A stretch of DNA of 64,000 nucleotides from Zoogloea oleivorans (lineage in GTDB: Bacteria > Pseudomonadota > Gammaproteobacteria > Burkholderiales > Rhodocyclaceae), in assembly GCA_030157785.1 (NCBI GenBank), contig JAOAUC010000061.1, forward strand, positions 62,001-126,000, in the 5' to 3' direction. A program made the translations under genes and the position numbers. The notes beneath the pieces are model-generated. The model was not told the origin of the DNA, did not search any database, and worked only from the letters and a program-made list of their open reading frames with translations. Shown here in pieces: positions 48,746 through 58,760 of this stretch (positions are counted from its first letter, which is position 1; every line of letters begins with the position of its first letter).

Positions 48746-50052
48746 GGTGTGGCTCCAGCGGGCCTGGCCGCGTCGGGGGGCGGCGCATCATTGGTTTTGG
48801 GGACGCAGCGCGCGCCGGTTTCGCGGATGAAGCACGACAGGACGATGGCGAGCACGATGCCGCCGACGCCAACGATTCCGGCTTTCTGGAAGACCGGCAG
48901 GCTCAGGGCGCCGCCGTCGGAAACCTCGACCAGTATCCAGCCGTAGGCCGGGGCCATCAGGGCGCTGAGGGTGAACACCAGGAAGTTGATCGCCCCGGTG
49001 GCGCTACCCTTTACCTCGTCGGCGTTCACTTCCTTGATGATCGTGTAGGGAATCATCGCCGCGCCGGAGCCGAAGCCCAGCAGGAAGCCCGCCAGATAAG
49101 GCGGCAGGATGCCGTGGGGCAGGTAGAGGATGGCCAGGGACACCACGAGCATGAACACCCCGCCGCCGATCAGCACCGGCCGGCGGCGTCCGAGGTGGTC
49201 GGACAGGTAGCCCAGCAGCGGGCTGCCGATGACCCAGCCAAGAGGCACCATGGCGGCCCGGTTGACCGCCTCGCCGTAGCCGATGTGCCAGCCTTCGCGC
49301 AGGAAGGACACGCCCCAGATCATGTCGCCCACTGTGGTCGGCAAGAACAGGAGCCCGGCGGCGAAACCGCACAGGTAGGACTGGGGGTTACTGAGGACGG
49401 ATTTGTAGGGCGTGAACATTGACCAGATCGAGCCCTGCGCCGTGGTGCGTTCGGCGTGCCCGCCCGGCGTGACCACGAGGAGCACGACAGCAAGGGCCGT
49501 CGTCGCCACGCCGCCGTAGATCCAGAACTGCTGCCAGCCGAGGACGCCATGAATCAGCGGGGCGACGGCAAACTGGCCGGCGGCGCCACCGAGCATGCCG
49601 AAGCACTGGGTGAAGCCGATGGCGGTGGCCAGATAGCGTCCCGGGAAACCGTGGGTGGCCAGATACACCGCCCCGGTGAAGGAGAAGGCCGACCCGGCGC
49701 CCTGCAGAAGCCGTCCGCCCTCGGCGGCGTTTGCCGAACCCAGCCCGAACAGGACCGCGCCGGCCGCCAGCATGAGCAGCCCGACCGGAACCACGTACTT
49801 GGCCCCGTAACGGTCGAAGCACGCCCCCGAGACGATCGCGAAGGCCGAGTAGGTGTAGTAGTAGAGGCCGATCAGCGAACTCACGCCGAGGGCCGACAGC
49901 CCGAAGGCGGCGGTCAGCTCCGGCACCATCACGCCCGGTGCCGAGCGCAGCGCGTACTGCAGGAAGTAGAAAACCACGCAGAAGCCCCACGCCATGATGA
50001 AGGGCCGGTGGAAGTCCGATCCGGTCTTTGGTGTCCTGGTGTCCATGCTCAT
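48742..50052 (-). CDS. OFA-type MFS carrier, probable monocarboxylate transporter
   Basis: A 436-residue 12-helix major facilitator protein of the oxalate/formate antiporter (OFA) type. ATG 50052 has GAAGG 5 bases upstream. The first loop is GACFDRYGAKYVVPVG, the second half has GYLSDHLGRRRPVLIGGG, typical MFS A-motifs. OFA members carry oxalate, formate, lactate or pyruvate. The operon with nifJ suggests pyruvate, lactate or formate. Divergent from the efflux operon. Confidence 0.85.
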   Translation of the reverse strand: MSMDTRTPKTGSDFHRPFIMAWGFCVVFYFLQYALRSAPGVMVPELTAAFGLSALGVSSLIGLYYYTYSAFAIVSGACFDRYGAKYVVPVGLLMLAAGAVLFGLGSANAAEGGRLLQGAGSAFSFTGAVYLATHGFPGRYLATAIGFTQCFGMLGGAAGQFAVAPLIHGVLGWQQFWIYGGVATTALAVVLLVVTPGGHAERTTAQGSIWSMFTPYKSVLSNPQSYLCGFAAGLLFLPTTVGDMIWGVSFLREGWHIGYGEAVNRAAMVPLGWVIGSPLLGYLSDHLGRRRPVLIGGGVFMLVVSLAILYLPHGILPPYLAGFLLGFGSGAAMIPYTIIKEVNADEVKGSATGAINFLVFTLSALMAPAYGWILVEVSDGGALSLPVFQKAGIVGVGGIVLAIVLSCFIRETGARCVPKTNDAPPPDAARPAGATP

Positions 50053-50090
50053 CCGGCCTTCACTGCCGCGGGTTATGCGTATCGACGGGG

Positions 50091-50133
50091 AGAATGGATA
50101 GAAATGCCGGGCGGGTCCGTGTGCTGTCGCACC
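50091..50133 (-). promoter_or_regulatory. Class II Crp-like promoter of the MFS-oxidoreductase-nifJ operon
   Basis: Minus-strand block GGTGCGACAGCACACGGACC (50133-50114), hexamer CATTCT at 50096-50091 in exact register. The start codon is 62 bp away. The divergent block is centred 31 bp to the right, about three helical turns. Confidence 0.75.
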
Positions 50134-50144
50134 CAGACAAGCTG

Positions 50145-50188
50145 TGTGTGTCAGCAGACAGACCGGCCTCGGGGGCGGTGCGCAGACT
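50145..50188 (+). promoter_or_regulatory. Class II Crp-like promoter of the second efflux operon
   Basis: TGTGTGTCAGCAGACAGACC at 50145-50164, with hexamer CAGACT at 50183-50188, one base beyond the shared register. The start codon is 55 bp from the block. Confidence 0.6.
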
Positions 50189-50218
50189 GCGGGTCTGCCC
50201 TGTATCTGCCCCGACTCC

Positions 50219-51679
50219 ATGACTGGCTTCAATCCGATCACCGCCCGCTGGGCAGCATTGCTGCTGGCCGGCAGCGTGGCCGGCTGCGCGTCCATGGCGC
50301 CGCCCTACGCCAGACCGCCGCTGCCGGTGGCCGCCGCCTACCCGGGCGAGCGGCCTGCCGCCGACGCACCGGTACAGACTGCCGCCTGGCAGGACTACTT
50401 CGCCGACCCGCATCTGAAGGCCCTGATTGCCCTCGCCCTCGACAACAACCGCGACCTGCGTGTGGCCGTGCTGCGCGTCGAGGAAGCCCGGGCGAGCTAC
50501 GGGATCCAGCGGGCCGCACAGTTTCCGACCCTTGGCCTCGGCGTGGATGCCGGCCGTTCGCGCATTCCCGCCGACCTGAACTTCACCGGCAAGCCGCTGA
50601 TTGCCAGCCAGTATCAGGTTGGCCTGGGCATCAACAGCTGGGAGCTGGATTTCTGGGGGCGGGTGCGCAGCCTCAAGGATGCGGCGCTGGAAAACTACCT
50701 GGCCACCGACGCGGCCCGCCGGGCGGTCAGCATCAGCCTCATCGCCCAGGTGGCAAATGCCTACCTGGGCCTGCGCGAACTCGACGAGCGCCTGCTGCTG
50801 GCACGCCAGACCATCGCCAGCCGGGCCGAATCCCTGCGCATCTTCCGGCGGCGGGTCGAAGTGGGTGCCACTTCGCGGCTCGACCTGACCCAGGTGGAAA
50901 CCCTGCACCAGCAGGCCGTGGTGCTGGGCGCCCAGCTGGAACTGGCGCGCGCCCGTCAGGCCCATGCACTGGATCTGCTTGTCGGTGCGTCGGTGGGCCC
51001 GGATCTGCTGCCTGCCGGCATCGACGATGGTGCTGTGATGCGCGAGCTGCAGGCCGGCCTGCCTTCCGATCTGCTGGCCGAGCGCCCGGACATTGTGGCG
51101 GCCGAGCACCAGTTGCGGGCCGCCAACGCCAACATCGGCGCGGCGCGGGCGGCCTTCTTTCCGCGCATCGCCCTGACCGGCTCGCTGGGCACGGCGAGCG
51201 CCGAGCTCAATGGCCTGTTCGGTGCCGGCAGCAGCGCCTGGAACATCGCCCCGAGCCTGCTGCTGCCCCTCTTCGACGGGGGGCGCAACCGCAACAACCT
51301 GGCGCTCAACGAGGCGCTCCGCGATGAAGCCGTGGCGCGCTACGAAAAAACCATCCAGGACGCCTTCCGCGACACCGCCGACGCCCTCGCTGCCCGCCAG
51401 TGGCTGGGCGAGCAGGTGCGCACCCTGCAGGCCACGGTGGCGGTGCAGACCCTGCGCGCACGCCTTGCCCGGCTGCGCTACGCCAACGGCGCGGCCGCCT
51501 TCCTCGAAGTGCTCGACGCCGAGCGCGAACAACTGACGGCCGCCCAGCAACTGGTGCAGGTCCGCCGGGCGCTGTTGTCCAGCCGGGTGGATCTGTACGT
51601 CGCCCTCGGCGGCGGCGCCCCACACCTTGCACCGGCCACCGCGGCTGCTGTGGCCCCGGCAGAACGCTCCGCCCGCTAA
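50219..51679 (+). CDS. Outer membrane efflux factor (NodT family lipoprotein)
   Basis: A 486-residue TolC-like lipoprotein channel. Signal peptide with lipobox LLAGSVAGCASMAPPY. OEP repeats include YQVGLGINSWELDFWGRVRSLKD and LAERPDIVAAEHQLRAANANIGAARAAFFP. The C-terminal helix ends with FLEVLDAEREQLTAAQQLV and LLSSRVDLYVALGGGAP; a near copy of that helix opens the next gene. No clear ribosome site before the ATG. First gene of the second exporter. Confidence 0.9.
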   Translation: MTGFNPITARWAALLLAGSVAGCASMAPPYARPPLPVAAAYPGERPAADAPVQTAAWQDYFADPHLKALIALALDNNRDLRVAVLRVEEARASYGIQRAAQFPTLGLGVDAGRSRIPADLNFTGKPLIASQYQVGLGINSWELDFWGRVRSLKDAALENYLATDAARRAVSISLIAQVANAYLGLRELDERLLLARQTIASRAESLRIFRRRVEVGATSRLDLTQVETLHQQAVVLGAQLELARARQAHALDLLVGASVGPDLLPAGIDDGAVMRELQAGLPSDLLAERPDIVAAEHQLRAANANIGAARAAFFPRIALTGSLGTASAELNGLFGAGSSAWNIAPSLLLPLFDGGRNRNNLALNEALRDEAVARYEKTIQDAFRDTADALAARQWLGEQVRTLQATVAVQTLRARLARLRYANGAAAFLEVLDAEREQLTAAQQLVQVRRALLSSRVDLYVALGGGAPHLAPATAAAVAPAERSAR

Positions 51680-51695
51680 AACCCGGTCCCCTGAC

Positions 51696-53111
51696 ATGAA
51701 CTCGCCCACCACGCCCGCAACGCCCGGCGTACCCGCTCCGCCCGCCGAACCCGCCTACGACAAGGACACTGCCGCGCTGGTGACGGTGCTCGACGCCCAG
51801 CGCGACCTGCTGATCGCCGCCGAGCAGCAATTGGTGCACATGCGCTGGACGCTGCTGTCGAGCCGGGTCGAGCGCTTCGCGCCGGCCGAGCCGGCTGCGC
51901 CGCCGGTGGCAGCCGTCGCGCCGCCTCCCGAACCCGTCGCTGCGCCGGCTGCCAAGGCTGAACCGGCGACCCAGGCCGAAGCGCCACCCAAGCCCGCCGA
52001 AAAGCCGGCAGAGCCCGCCGCGGCCCCGCCGGCCTCGAAAAAACTCAGCCCCGTGAAGCTCGGCATCCTGATTGCCGTACTGGTGGCCGTCGTGGCTGGT
52101 GGCTATTTCATCTGGGCAGCGCTGCGCAAGACCGGGCCGGGCGAGGGCTTCACCAGCGGCAACGGGCGCATCGAGGCCACCGAGATCGACGTGGCGGCCA
52201 AGCTGGCCGGACGGGTGGACAGCATCCTGGTCAATGAAGGCGACTTCGTGAAATCGGGCCAGCCGCTGGCGACGATGCAGGTCCAGGTACTCGACGCCCA
52301 GCGCGACGAAGCCCGCGCCCAGCGTCAGCAGGCGCTCAATGCCGTGCTGGCGGCCGAGGCCCAGGTGGTGGTGCGCAGCAGTGACAAGCTGGCCGCGCAG
52401 GCCGTGGTACTGCAGCGGGCCAGCGAGCTGGATGCAGCCCGGCGGCGTCTGGCGCGGTCGACCACCCTGTCGGCCGAAGGGGCCGCCTCGGAGCAGGAAC
52501 TGGATGACGACCGGGCCCGCCGCAGCAGCGCCGAGGCCGCCGTGAGTGCCGGCAAGGCCCAGGTGACCGCGGCGCAGGCGGCCATCGATGCGGCCAGCGC
52601 CCAGGTGGTGGGTGCCCGCTCGGCGGTGACGGCTGCCGACGCCACCATCGCCCGCGTGCAGGCCGACATCACCGACAGCCAGCTCAAGTCTCCGCGCGAC
52701 GGACGCGTGCAGTACCGCGTGGCCCAGCCCGGCGAAGTGCTGGCCGGCGGCGGCACGGTGCTCAACCTGGTGGACCTGAACGATGTGTACATGACCTTCT
52801 TCCTGCCCGAAACCATCGCCGGCCGCATTGCCCTGGGCAGCGAGGTGCACATCATTCTCGATGCGGCGCCGGGCACGGTGATTCCGGCCCGGGTGTCGTT
52901 CGTGGCGACTACCGCCCAGTTCACCCCCAAGACCGTGGAAACCGCCAGCGAGCGGCAGAAGCTGATGTTCCGCGTCAAGGCGCGGATCGACCCGGCGCTG
53001 CTCAAGCGCAACGTGAAGCAGGTCAAGACCGGCCTGCCGGGGGTGGCGTGGCTCAAGCTCGACGCGCAGGCCGGCTGGCCGGCTGAACTGGCGGTGAAGG
53101 CGCCGCAATGA
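51696..53111 (+). CDS. HlyD-type membrane fusion protein with a duplicated efflux-factor tail at its N-terminus
   Basis: A 471-residue periplasmic adaptor. Residues 31-62 ([20 protein letters not shown], then [10 protein letters not shown]) copy the last helix of the preceding outer membrane factor, about 19 of 31 positions identical. Then comes a Pro/Ala/Glu linker (about 63-118), one transmembrane helix ([20 protein letters not shown]), the lipoyl half [22 protein letters not shown], a long alpha-hairpin and the return [18 protein letters not shown]. The extension is expected in the cytoplasm, so it is probably a gene-fusion relic. Overlaps the next gene by 4 bp. Confidence 0.88.
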   Translation: MNSPTTPATPGVPAPPAEPAYDKDTAALVTVLDAQRDLLIAAEQQLVHMRWTLLSSRVERFAPAEPAAPPVAAVAPPPEPVAAPAAKAEPATQAEAPPKPAEKPAEPAAAPPASKKLSPVKLGILIAVLVAVVAGGYFIWAALRKTGPGEGFTSGNGRIEATEIDVAAKLAGRVDSILVNEGDFVKSGQPLATMQVQVLDAQRDEARAQRQQALNAVLAAEAQVVVRSSDKLAAQAVVLQRASELDAARRRLARSTTLSAEGAASEQELDDDRARRSSAEAAVSAGKAQVTAAQAAIDAASAQVVGARSAVTAADATIARVQADITDSQLKSPRDGRVQYRVAQPGEVLAGGGTVLNLVDLNDVYMTFFLPETIAGRIALGSEVHIILDAAPGTVIPARVSFVATTAQFTPKTVETASERQKLMFRVKARIDPALLKRNVKQVKTGLPGVAWLKLDAQAGWPAELAVKAPQ

Positions 53112-55837
53112 CTGCCGTGCCGGCGGTGGCCCGGCTGGTGGATGTTTCCCTGCACCACGGCAAGACCCTGGCGCTGGACGCCATCACCCTCGACATTCCC
53201 GCCGGCTGCATGGTCGGGCTGATCGGCCCCGACGGGGTCGGCAAGTCCAGCCTGCTGTCGCTGCTGGCCGGTGCCCGTGTGGTGCAGGAGGGCAGGGTGG
53301 AAGCCCTCGACGGCGACATGGGCAGCGTTCGCCACCGCAATGCGGTGTGCCCGCGCATTGCCTACATGCCCCAGGGCCTGGGCAGGAATCTCTACCCGAC
53401 CCTGTCGGTGGAGGAGAACCTGCAGTTCTTCGGGCGCCTGTTCGGTCACGACGGCGCCGAGCGCCGTCGGCGTATCGACGAACTGACTGCCAGCACCGGC
53501 CTCAAGACCTTCCTGAGCCGCCCGGCGGGCAAGCTGTCGGGCGGCATGAAGCAGAAGCTCGGCCTGTGCTGTGCACTGATTCACGACCCCGACCTGCTGA
53601 TCCTCGACGAGCCGACCACCGGCGTCGATCCCCTGTCGCGCCGGCAGTTCTGGGACCTGATCGACCACATCCGCGGCGAGCGCAGCGGCATGAGCGTGAT
53701 TGTCGCCACCGCTTACATGGAAGAAGCCGAGCGCTTCGACAGTCTGGTGGCGATGGACGCCGGCAGGATTCTGGCCACCGGCACGCCGGCCGAACTGAAG
53801 GGCCGGAGCGGCAGCGCATCGCTGGAGGACGCCTTCATCGCGCTGTTGCCCGAAGACCGGCGGCGCGGGCACAAGGCGGTGGTGGTGCCGCCGATGGCCG
53901 ACGGCGACGCCGGGGAAATCGCCATCGAGGCGCGCGGACTGACCATGCGCTTCGGCGACTTCGTGGCCGTCGATCACGTGGATTTCCGCATCCGCAAGGG
54001 CGAGATCTTCGGCTTCCTCGGTTCGAACGGCTGCGGCAAGTCCACCACCATGAAGATGCTCACCGGCCTGTTGCCGGCCAGCGAAGGGCAGGCCTTGCTG
54101 TTCGGCACGCCGGTCGATTCCGGCAACATCGCCACGCGCCGGCGGGTCGGTTACATGTCGCAGGCTTTTTCGCTGTATGGCGAGCTGACAGTGCGCCAGA
54201 ACCTGGTGCTGCATGCGCGCCTGTTTCAGGTGCCCGAGGCGGAGATTGCGGCGCGGGTGGACGAGAGCGCGGCCCGCTTCGACATTGCCGGGGTGCTCGA
54301 CGACTTGCCCGAGAATTTGCCGCTGGGTATCCGCCAGCGCCTGTCCCTGGCGGTGGCGATGGTGCACAAGCCCGAGCTGCTGATTCTTGACGAGCCGACT
54401 TCGGGCGTCGATCCGATCGCCCGCGACATGTTCTGGCAATTGATGATCGACCTGGCCCGGCGTGACCGGGTGACGATCTTCATCTCGACCCACTTCATGA
54501 ACGAAGCGGCCCGCTGCGATCGCATCTCGCTGATGCACGCCGGACGGGTGCTGGTCAGTGACACGCCGGCCGGGTTGGTGCAGCAGCGTGGGGCGGCGAC
54601 ACTCGAGGAGGCTTTCATCGCCTACCTGGAAGAAGCTTCCGGCGAGGCGCCGGCCGATGCCGCGTCGGCCACGTCGCCGCTAGCCAGCACGCCCGCCCGG
54701 CCGCAGCGCCGGTTTTTCAGCGTCAACCGCGCCTGGAGCTACACCCTGCGCGAAACCCTGGAGCTCAAGCGCGATCCGGTGCGCGCCACGCTGGCCTTGC
54801 TGGGTACGGCCATCCTGATGTTCATCATCGGTTACGGCATCAGCCTCGATGTGGAGAACCTGAGCTACGCGGTGCTTGATCATGATCAGAGCGGCCTCAG
54901 CCAGAGCTATGCGCTCGATCTGTCGGGCTCGCGCTACTTCATCGAGAAGGCACCGATTGCCGACTATGCCGAGCTGGACCGGCGCATGCGCAGTGGCGAG
55001 CTGTCGCTGGCCATCGAGATTCCGCCGGGCTTCGGCCGCGACGTGCAGCGGGGCCGCCAGGTACGCATCGGCGCGTGGGTGGACGGCGCCATGCCGACCC
55101 GCGCCGAAACCGTGCGCGGCTACGTGCAGGCCATCCATCAGCTGTGGCTGGTGGATATGGCGGTGCACCGGCTCGGCCAGCATCCGGTGGTGGCCAGCAG
55201 TCTCGAAACCCGTTACCGCTACAACCCGGACGTGCGCAGCCTGCCGGCGATGGTGCCGGCGGTGATCCCGATGCTGCTGATGATGATTCCGGCCATGCTC
55301 ACGGCGCTATCGGTAGTGCGTGAGAAGGAACTCGGTTCGATCATCAACCTGTACGTCACGCCGGTGACGCGCACCGAATTCCTGCTTGGCAAGCAGTTGC
55401 CCTACATCGTGCTGGGGATGTTCAACTTCCTGCTCCTCACGGTGCTGGCGATCACCGTTTTCGGGGTGCCGGTGAAGGGCAGCTTTTTCACCCTGGCGCT
55501 GGCGGCGCTGGTCTTCGTAGTGTGTTCGACGGGCTTCGGCCTGCTGGCGTCCACCTTCACGCGCAGCCAGATCGCTGCCATGTTCGTGACCATGATCGGC
55601 ACCATCATTCCCTGCGTGCAGTTCTCCGGCCTGCTCAACCCGGTGTCGTCGCTGGAAGGGCTGGGTGCCTTCATCGGCAACATCTACCCGGCCACGCACT
55701 TTCTGACCATCAGCCGCGGCGTCTTCAACAAGGCCCTCGACCTGCCGGAGCTGGCTTCGGCCTTCGGCCCGCTGTTGCTCGCGGTGCCGGTGATCCTCGG
55801 CGCCGCCGTGCTGTTTTTGAAGAAGCAGGAGGCCTGA
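53108..55837 (+). CDS. RbbA/YhiH-like fused ABC transporter (two ATPase domains plus permease)
   Basis: A 909-residue fusion. NBD1: Walker [12 protein letters not shown], signature [13 protein letters not shown], Walker [17 protein letters not shown]2: Walker [11 protein letters not shown], a degenerate signature [15 protein letters not shown], Walker [14 protein letters not shown] and switch His in [12 protein letters not shown]. From about 555 an ABC-2 permease follows: one helix near 563-582, a periplasmic domain, then five C-terminal helices ([20 protein letters not shown] onward). With HlyD before and a YhhJ-like permease after, it resembles the E. coli yhiI-rbbA-yhhJ set; drug or lipid export is inferred. 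Confidence 0.92.
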   Translation: MTAVPAVARLVDVSLHHGKTLALDAITLDIPAGCMVGLIGPDGVGKSSLLSLLAGARVVQEGRVEALDGDMGSVRHRNAVCPRIAYMPQGLGRNLYPTLSVEENLQFFGRLFGHDGAERRRRIDELTASTGLKTFLSRPAGKLSGGMKQKLGLCCALIHDPDLLILDEPTTGVDPLSRRQFWDLIDHIRGERSGMSVIVATAYMEEAERFDSLVAMDAGRILATGTPAELKGRSGSASLEDAFIALLPEDRRRGHKAVVVPPMADGDAGEIAIEARGLTMRFGDFVAVDHVDFRIRKGEIFGFLGSNGCGKSTTMKMLTGLLPASEGQALLFGTPVDSGNIATRRRVGYMSQAFSLYGELTVRQNLVLHARLFQVPEAEIAARVDESAARFDIAGVLDDLPENLPLGIRQRLSLAVAMVHKPELLILDEPTSGVDPIARDMFWQLMIDLARRDRVTIFISTHFMNEAARCDRISLMHAGRVLVSDTPAGLVQQRGAATLEEAFIAYLEEASGEAPADAASATSPLASTPARPQRRFFSVNRAWSYTLRETLELKRDPVRATLALLGTAILMFIIGYGISLDVENLSYAVLDHDQSGLSQSYALDLSGSRYFIEKAPIADYAELDRRMRSGELSLAIEIPPGFGRDVQRGRQVRIGAWVDGAMPTRAETVRGYVQAIHQLWLVDMAVHRLGQHPVVASSLETRYRYNPDVRSLPAMVPAVIPMLLMMIPAMLTALSVVREKELGSIINLYVTPVTRTEFLLGKQLPYIVLGMFNFLLLTVLAITVFGVPVKGSFFTLALAALVFVVCSTGFGLLASTFTRSQIAAMFVTMIGTIIPCVQFSGLLNPVSSLEGLGAFIGNIYPATHFLTISRGVFNKALDLPELASAFGPLLLAVPVILGAAVLFLKKQEA

Positions 55838-55839
55838 GC

Positions 55840-56958
55840 ATGTGGGCCAACATTTACCGTCTGGGCGTCAAGGAACTGTGGAGCCTGGTGCGCGATCCGA
55901 TGATGCTGGTGCTGATCGCCTACACCTTCACGGTGTCGATCTACGTGGCCGCCACGGCCATGCCGGAAACCCTCCATAACGCCCCCATCGGCATCATCGA
56001 CGAGGATGGCTCGCCCCTGTCGGCGCGCCTGGTGGCGAGCTTCTACCCGCCGCACTTCAAGACGCCGCAGATGATTTCCCTCGCCGAGGCCGACGCCGGC
56101 ATGGACAAGGGCGATTACACCTTCGTGCTCGACATTCCGCCCAACTTCCAGCGCGACGTGCTGGCCGGGCGTTCGCCGGTGGCGCAGCTCAACGTGGACG
56201 CCACCCGGATGAGCCAGGCCTTTACCGGCAACGCCTATATCCAGCAGATCGTCGCCGGCGAGGTCGGCGAATTCGTGCAGCGCTACCGGAGCACGGCAAG
56301 CGCGCCGGTCGAGCTGGCCCTGCGCATGCGTTTCAATCCCAATCTGGAACAGGCCTGGTTCGGCTCGCTGATGGAAATCATCAACAACGTGACCATGCTG
56401 GCCATCGTCCTCACCGGGGCGGCGCTGATCCGCGAGCGCGAGCACGGCACCATCGAACACCTGCTGGTGATGCCGGTGACGCCGGCCGAGATCATGCTGG
56501 CCAAGGTCTGGTCGATGGGGCTGGTGGTTTTGCTGGCAGCCATGGTGGCGCTGATCTTCGTGGTGCAGGGGGCGCTGCAGGTGCCGGTGCAGGGCTCGAT
56601 GGCGCTGTTCATGCTGGCCGCGGCGCTGCACCTGTTTGCCACCACCTCGATGGGCATCTTTCTGGCCACGCTGGCGCGTTCGATGCCCCAGTTCGGCATG
56701 TTGCTGGTACTCGTATTGCTGCCCCTGCAGTTGCTCTCCGGCGGGTCTACGCCGCGGGAGAGCATGCCGGTGTTTGTGCAGGACGTGATGCTGGCGGCGC
56801 CGACCACCCATTTCGTGGCGGCCGGGCAGGCCATCCTGTACCGGGGCGCCGGGCTCGACGTGGTGTGGCCGCAACTGCTGGCCATCGTGGTCATTGGTGC
56901 GGTGCTGTTCGCCGCGTCCCTGAGCCGTTTCCGCAAGACCATCAGCCAGATGACCTGA
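55840..56958 (+). CDS. ABC-2 type permease (YhhJ-like)
   Basis: A 372-residue inner-membrane permease that partners the fused ABC protein. TM1 near residues 20-38 (MMLVLIAYTFTVSIYVAATA), a periplasmic domain (about 40-175), then five or six helices from MEIINNVTMLAIVLTGAALI, including the ABC-2 signature EREHGTIEHLLVMPVTPAEIMLAK (split across two lines of helix), to the last ILVVIGAVLFAASLSRF-like segment. Starts 2 bp after the upstream stop; the antiporter gene abuts its stop directly. Confidence 0.9.
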   Translation: MWANIYRLGVKELWSLVRDPMMLVLIAYTFTVSIYVAATAMPETLHNAPIGIIDEDGSPLSARLVASFYPPHFKTPQMISLAEADAGMDKGDYTFVLDIPPNFQRDVLAGRSPVAQLNVDATRMSQAFTGNAYIQQIVAGEVGEFVQRYRSTASAPVELALRMRFNPNLEQAWFGSLMEIINNVTMLAIVLTGAALIREREHGTIEHLLVMPVTPAEIMLAKVWSMGLVVLLAAMVALIFVVQGALQVPVQGSMALFMLAAALHLFATTSMGIFLATLARSMPQFGMLLVLVLLPLQLLSGGSTPRESMPVFVQDVMLAAPTTHFVAAGQAILYRGAGLDVVWPQLLAIVVIGAVLFAASLSRFRKTISQMT

Positions 56959-58263
56959 ATGACGATTGCCCAGTGGTCCCTGTGCGTCGGCATCCTGCTC
57001 ATCACCCTGGTGCTGGCGGGGACGCTGCTCGGGCGGCTGCCGCTCAGCAGTGCCATGATCTACCTGGGCCTGGGTTACGTGCTCGGCCCCGGTGGTCTCG
57101 ACCTTATCGCGCCCGACCCGTTTCGCCATGCCGCCCTGCTGGAGTCGCTGGCCGAGCTGGCGGTGCTGATTTCGCTGTTCGCGGTCGGCCTCCAGCTGGG
57201 AGTGCCGATGCGCGACCGGCGCTGGATGCTGCCCCTGCGTCTGGCCTTTCCGTCGATGGCGATTACCGTGGGGATGATTGCAGTGGTTGGCGTTCTGGGG
57301 CTGGATCTGTCTTTGGGGGCGGCGGTCTTGCTGGGCGGCATCCTCGCCCCGACCGATCCGGTGCTGGCCTCGGGGGTGCAGGCAGAGCCGGGTACGCGGC
57401 CCGATCTGGTGCGCTTCAGCCTGGCCGGCGAGGGCGCGCTCAACGACGGCTCGGCCTTTCCTTTTGTGTTTCTCGGGCTGGGTCTGCTGGGCCTGCGCGA
57501 TCTGGGGCAGGGCGGCTGGCGCTGGTGGACGGTGGATTTATTGTGGGCGACTTGCGGCGGGCTGGCCATCGGGGCGCTGCTGGGTTCGTTGATCGGCATG
57601 CTGGTGGTGCATCTGCGTACGCGCCATCACAGCGCGGTGGGGCTCGACGAATTTCTGTCCCTTGGCCTGGTGGCTATTTCCTATGGCACGGCGCAGTTGT
57701 GCCTGGCCTCGGGTTTTCTGGCGGTGTTCGCCGCCGGCCTGGCCCTGAACCGGGTGCGCGAGCAGCCGCTGGAGAACGAGCTTCCCCCCGGACCCGCGGC
57801 GCCCCAGGTGCACGGCTATGGCGCCCGCTCCACCCATCCCCGGCATGCCAGCGCCACCATGACGCAGGCCGTGCAGGTCTTCAACGGGCGTCTGGAGAGG
57901 CTGGCGGAGCTGGCCATCGTGCTCATCATCGGGGCCATGCTGCCCTATGTCCGGTGGTCGCCGGCGCTGTGGTGGTTCATTCCGCTGCTGTTCGTGATCG
58001 TGCGCCCGCTGGCGGTGCTGGCCGGGACGCCGGGCATGGCACTGCCGGGGCAGCAGCGGGCGATGATCGGTTGGTTCGGCATCCGCGGGATCGGCTCGGT
58101 GTTCTACCTGATGTTTGCCCTGCACCACGGCGTGGCGGGCGAGCTGGCGCGGGATCTGGTGAGCCTGACCCTGGTCACCGTGGCCGCCTCGATCCTGGCC
58201 CATGGCATGTCAGTGCTGCCGGCCATGAAGTGGTACGCCCGCGGCAAGGCAAGACGGCGTTGA
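56959..58263 (+). CDS. CPA1-family Na+(K+)/H+ antiporter
   Basis: A 434-residue protein with about 12 hydrophobic helices. The CPA1 core is visible: GGILAPTDPVLASGVQ (helix 5-type, TDP) and FSLAGEGALNDGSAFPFVFLG (the ND pair), and a late GWFGIRGIGSVFYLMFAL segment. Expected to exchange monovalent cations for protons in pH or osmotic homeostasis. Its start codon directly abuts the permease stop, so it is part of the efflux transcript even though its role is different. Confidence 0.88.
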   Translation: MTIAQWSLCVGILLITLVLAGTLLGRLPLSSAMIYLGLGYVLGPGGLDLIAPDPFRHAALLESLAELAVLISLFAVGLQLGVPMRDRRWMLPLRLAFPSMAITVGMIAVVGVLGLDLSLGAAVLLGGILAPTDPVLASGVQAEPGTRPDLVRFSLAGEGALNDGSAFPFVFLGLGLLGLRDLGQGGWRWWTVDLLWATCGGLAIGALLGSLIGMLVVHLRTRHHSAVGLDEFLSLGLVAISYGTAQLCLASGFLAVFAAGLALNRVREQPLENELPPGPAAPQVHGYGARSTHPRHASATMTQAVQVFNGRLERLAELAIVLIIGAMLPYVRWSPALWWFIPLLFVIVRPLAVLAGTPGMALPGQQRAMIGWFGIRGIGSVFYLMFALHHGVAGELARDLVSLTLVTVAASILAHGMSVLPAMKWYARGKARRR

Positions 58264-58282
58264 TACGCACATTTTCGGGCTA

Positions 58283-58325
58283 CGCGTGCCAGCGAACGGA
58301 CCCTGTCCCGCGCTTGACAGATAGT
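58283..58325 (+). promoter_or_regulatory. Class II Crp-like promoter of the 98-residue protein gene
   Basis: CGCGTGCCAGCGAACGGACC at 58283-58302, hexamer GATAGT at 58320-58325 in exact register. The start codon is 52 bp from the block. A TTGACA at 58314-58319 directly precedes the hexamer and is not in -35 position for it. Confidence 0.68.
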
Positions 58326-58353
58326 CGGACATCACCACAAGCGGGGCCATGTC

Positions 58354-58650
58354 ATGCATACCGAAGAGGTTTCAAAACAATCCTGGCCGATGGTCGTGGT
58401 CGTGGCGATTGTGCTGGGCACCCTTGGCGTTGCCGGCGGGATGGCCTGGATTCCGAGTTCGGCCGACATGGCCGACATTGTGTGCGGGCTCGACAGGCTG
58501 TTGATGCCCCCCGAGACACGGCTGCGGCCGGACGACCAGGATGCCCTCGTGTGCGGCGTGCGGGTGGATGCGGGATCTCCGCAGCCGGGCATCGCCGGTG
58601 GACTGACGCAGCAGTCGGCCATGCCGTGGGCCGTCTCGATGCGCCTGTGA
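58354..58650 (+). CDS. Hypothetical single-pass membrane protein
   Basis: A 98-residue protein, unrecognised. A transmembrane helix near residues 12-32 (PMVVVVAIVLGTLGVAGGMAW) follows a short charged start; the rest is soluble and contains two cysteines (DIVCGLDRLL, ALVCGVRV). The ATG at 58354 lacks a strong ribosome site. The dyad promoter upstream, in exact register, is the best evidence that it is a gene. Confidence 0.55.
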   Translation: MHTEEVSKQSWPMVVVVAIVLGTLGVAGGMAWIPSSADMADIVCGLDRLLMPPETRLRPDDQDALVCGVRVDAGSPQPGIAGGLTQQSAMPWAVSMRL

Positions 58651-58669
58651 GCTGCCCGCTGGTCGTCTT

Positions 58670-58712
58670 GGTTCGGTAGCGCACCGACGCCGTGGCTGCG
58701 GCCGCGCAAGAT
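58670..58712 (+). promoter_or_regulatory. Class II Crp-like promoter of the second DUF883 gene
   Basis: GGTTCGGTAGCGCACCGACG at 58670-58689, hexamer CAAGAT at 58707-58712 in exact register. The start codon is 72 bp from the block. Confidence 0.65.
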
Positions 58713-58760
58713 GATTACTCGCAATGGCACTCATGCCATTCACCTGCAGCAGGAGGGATC

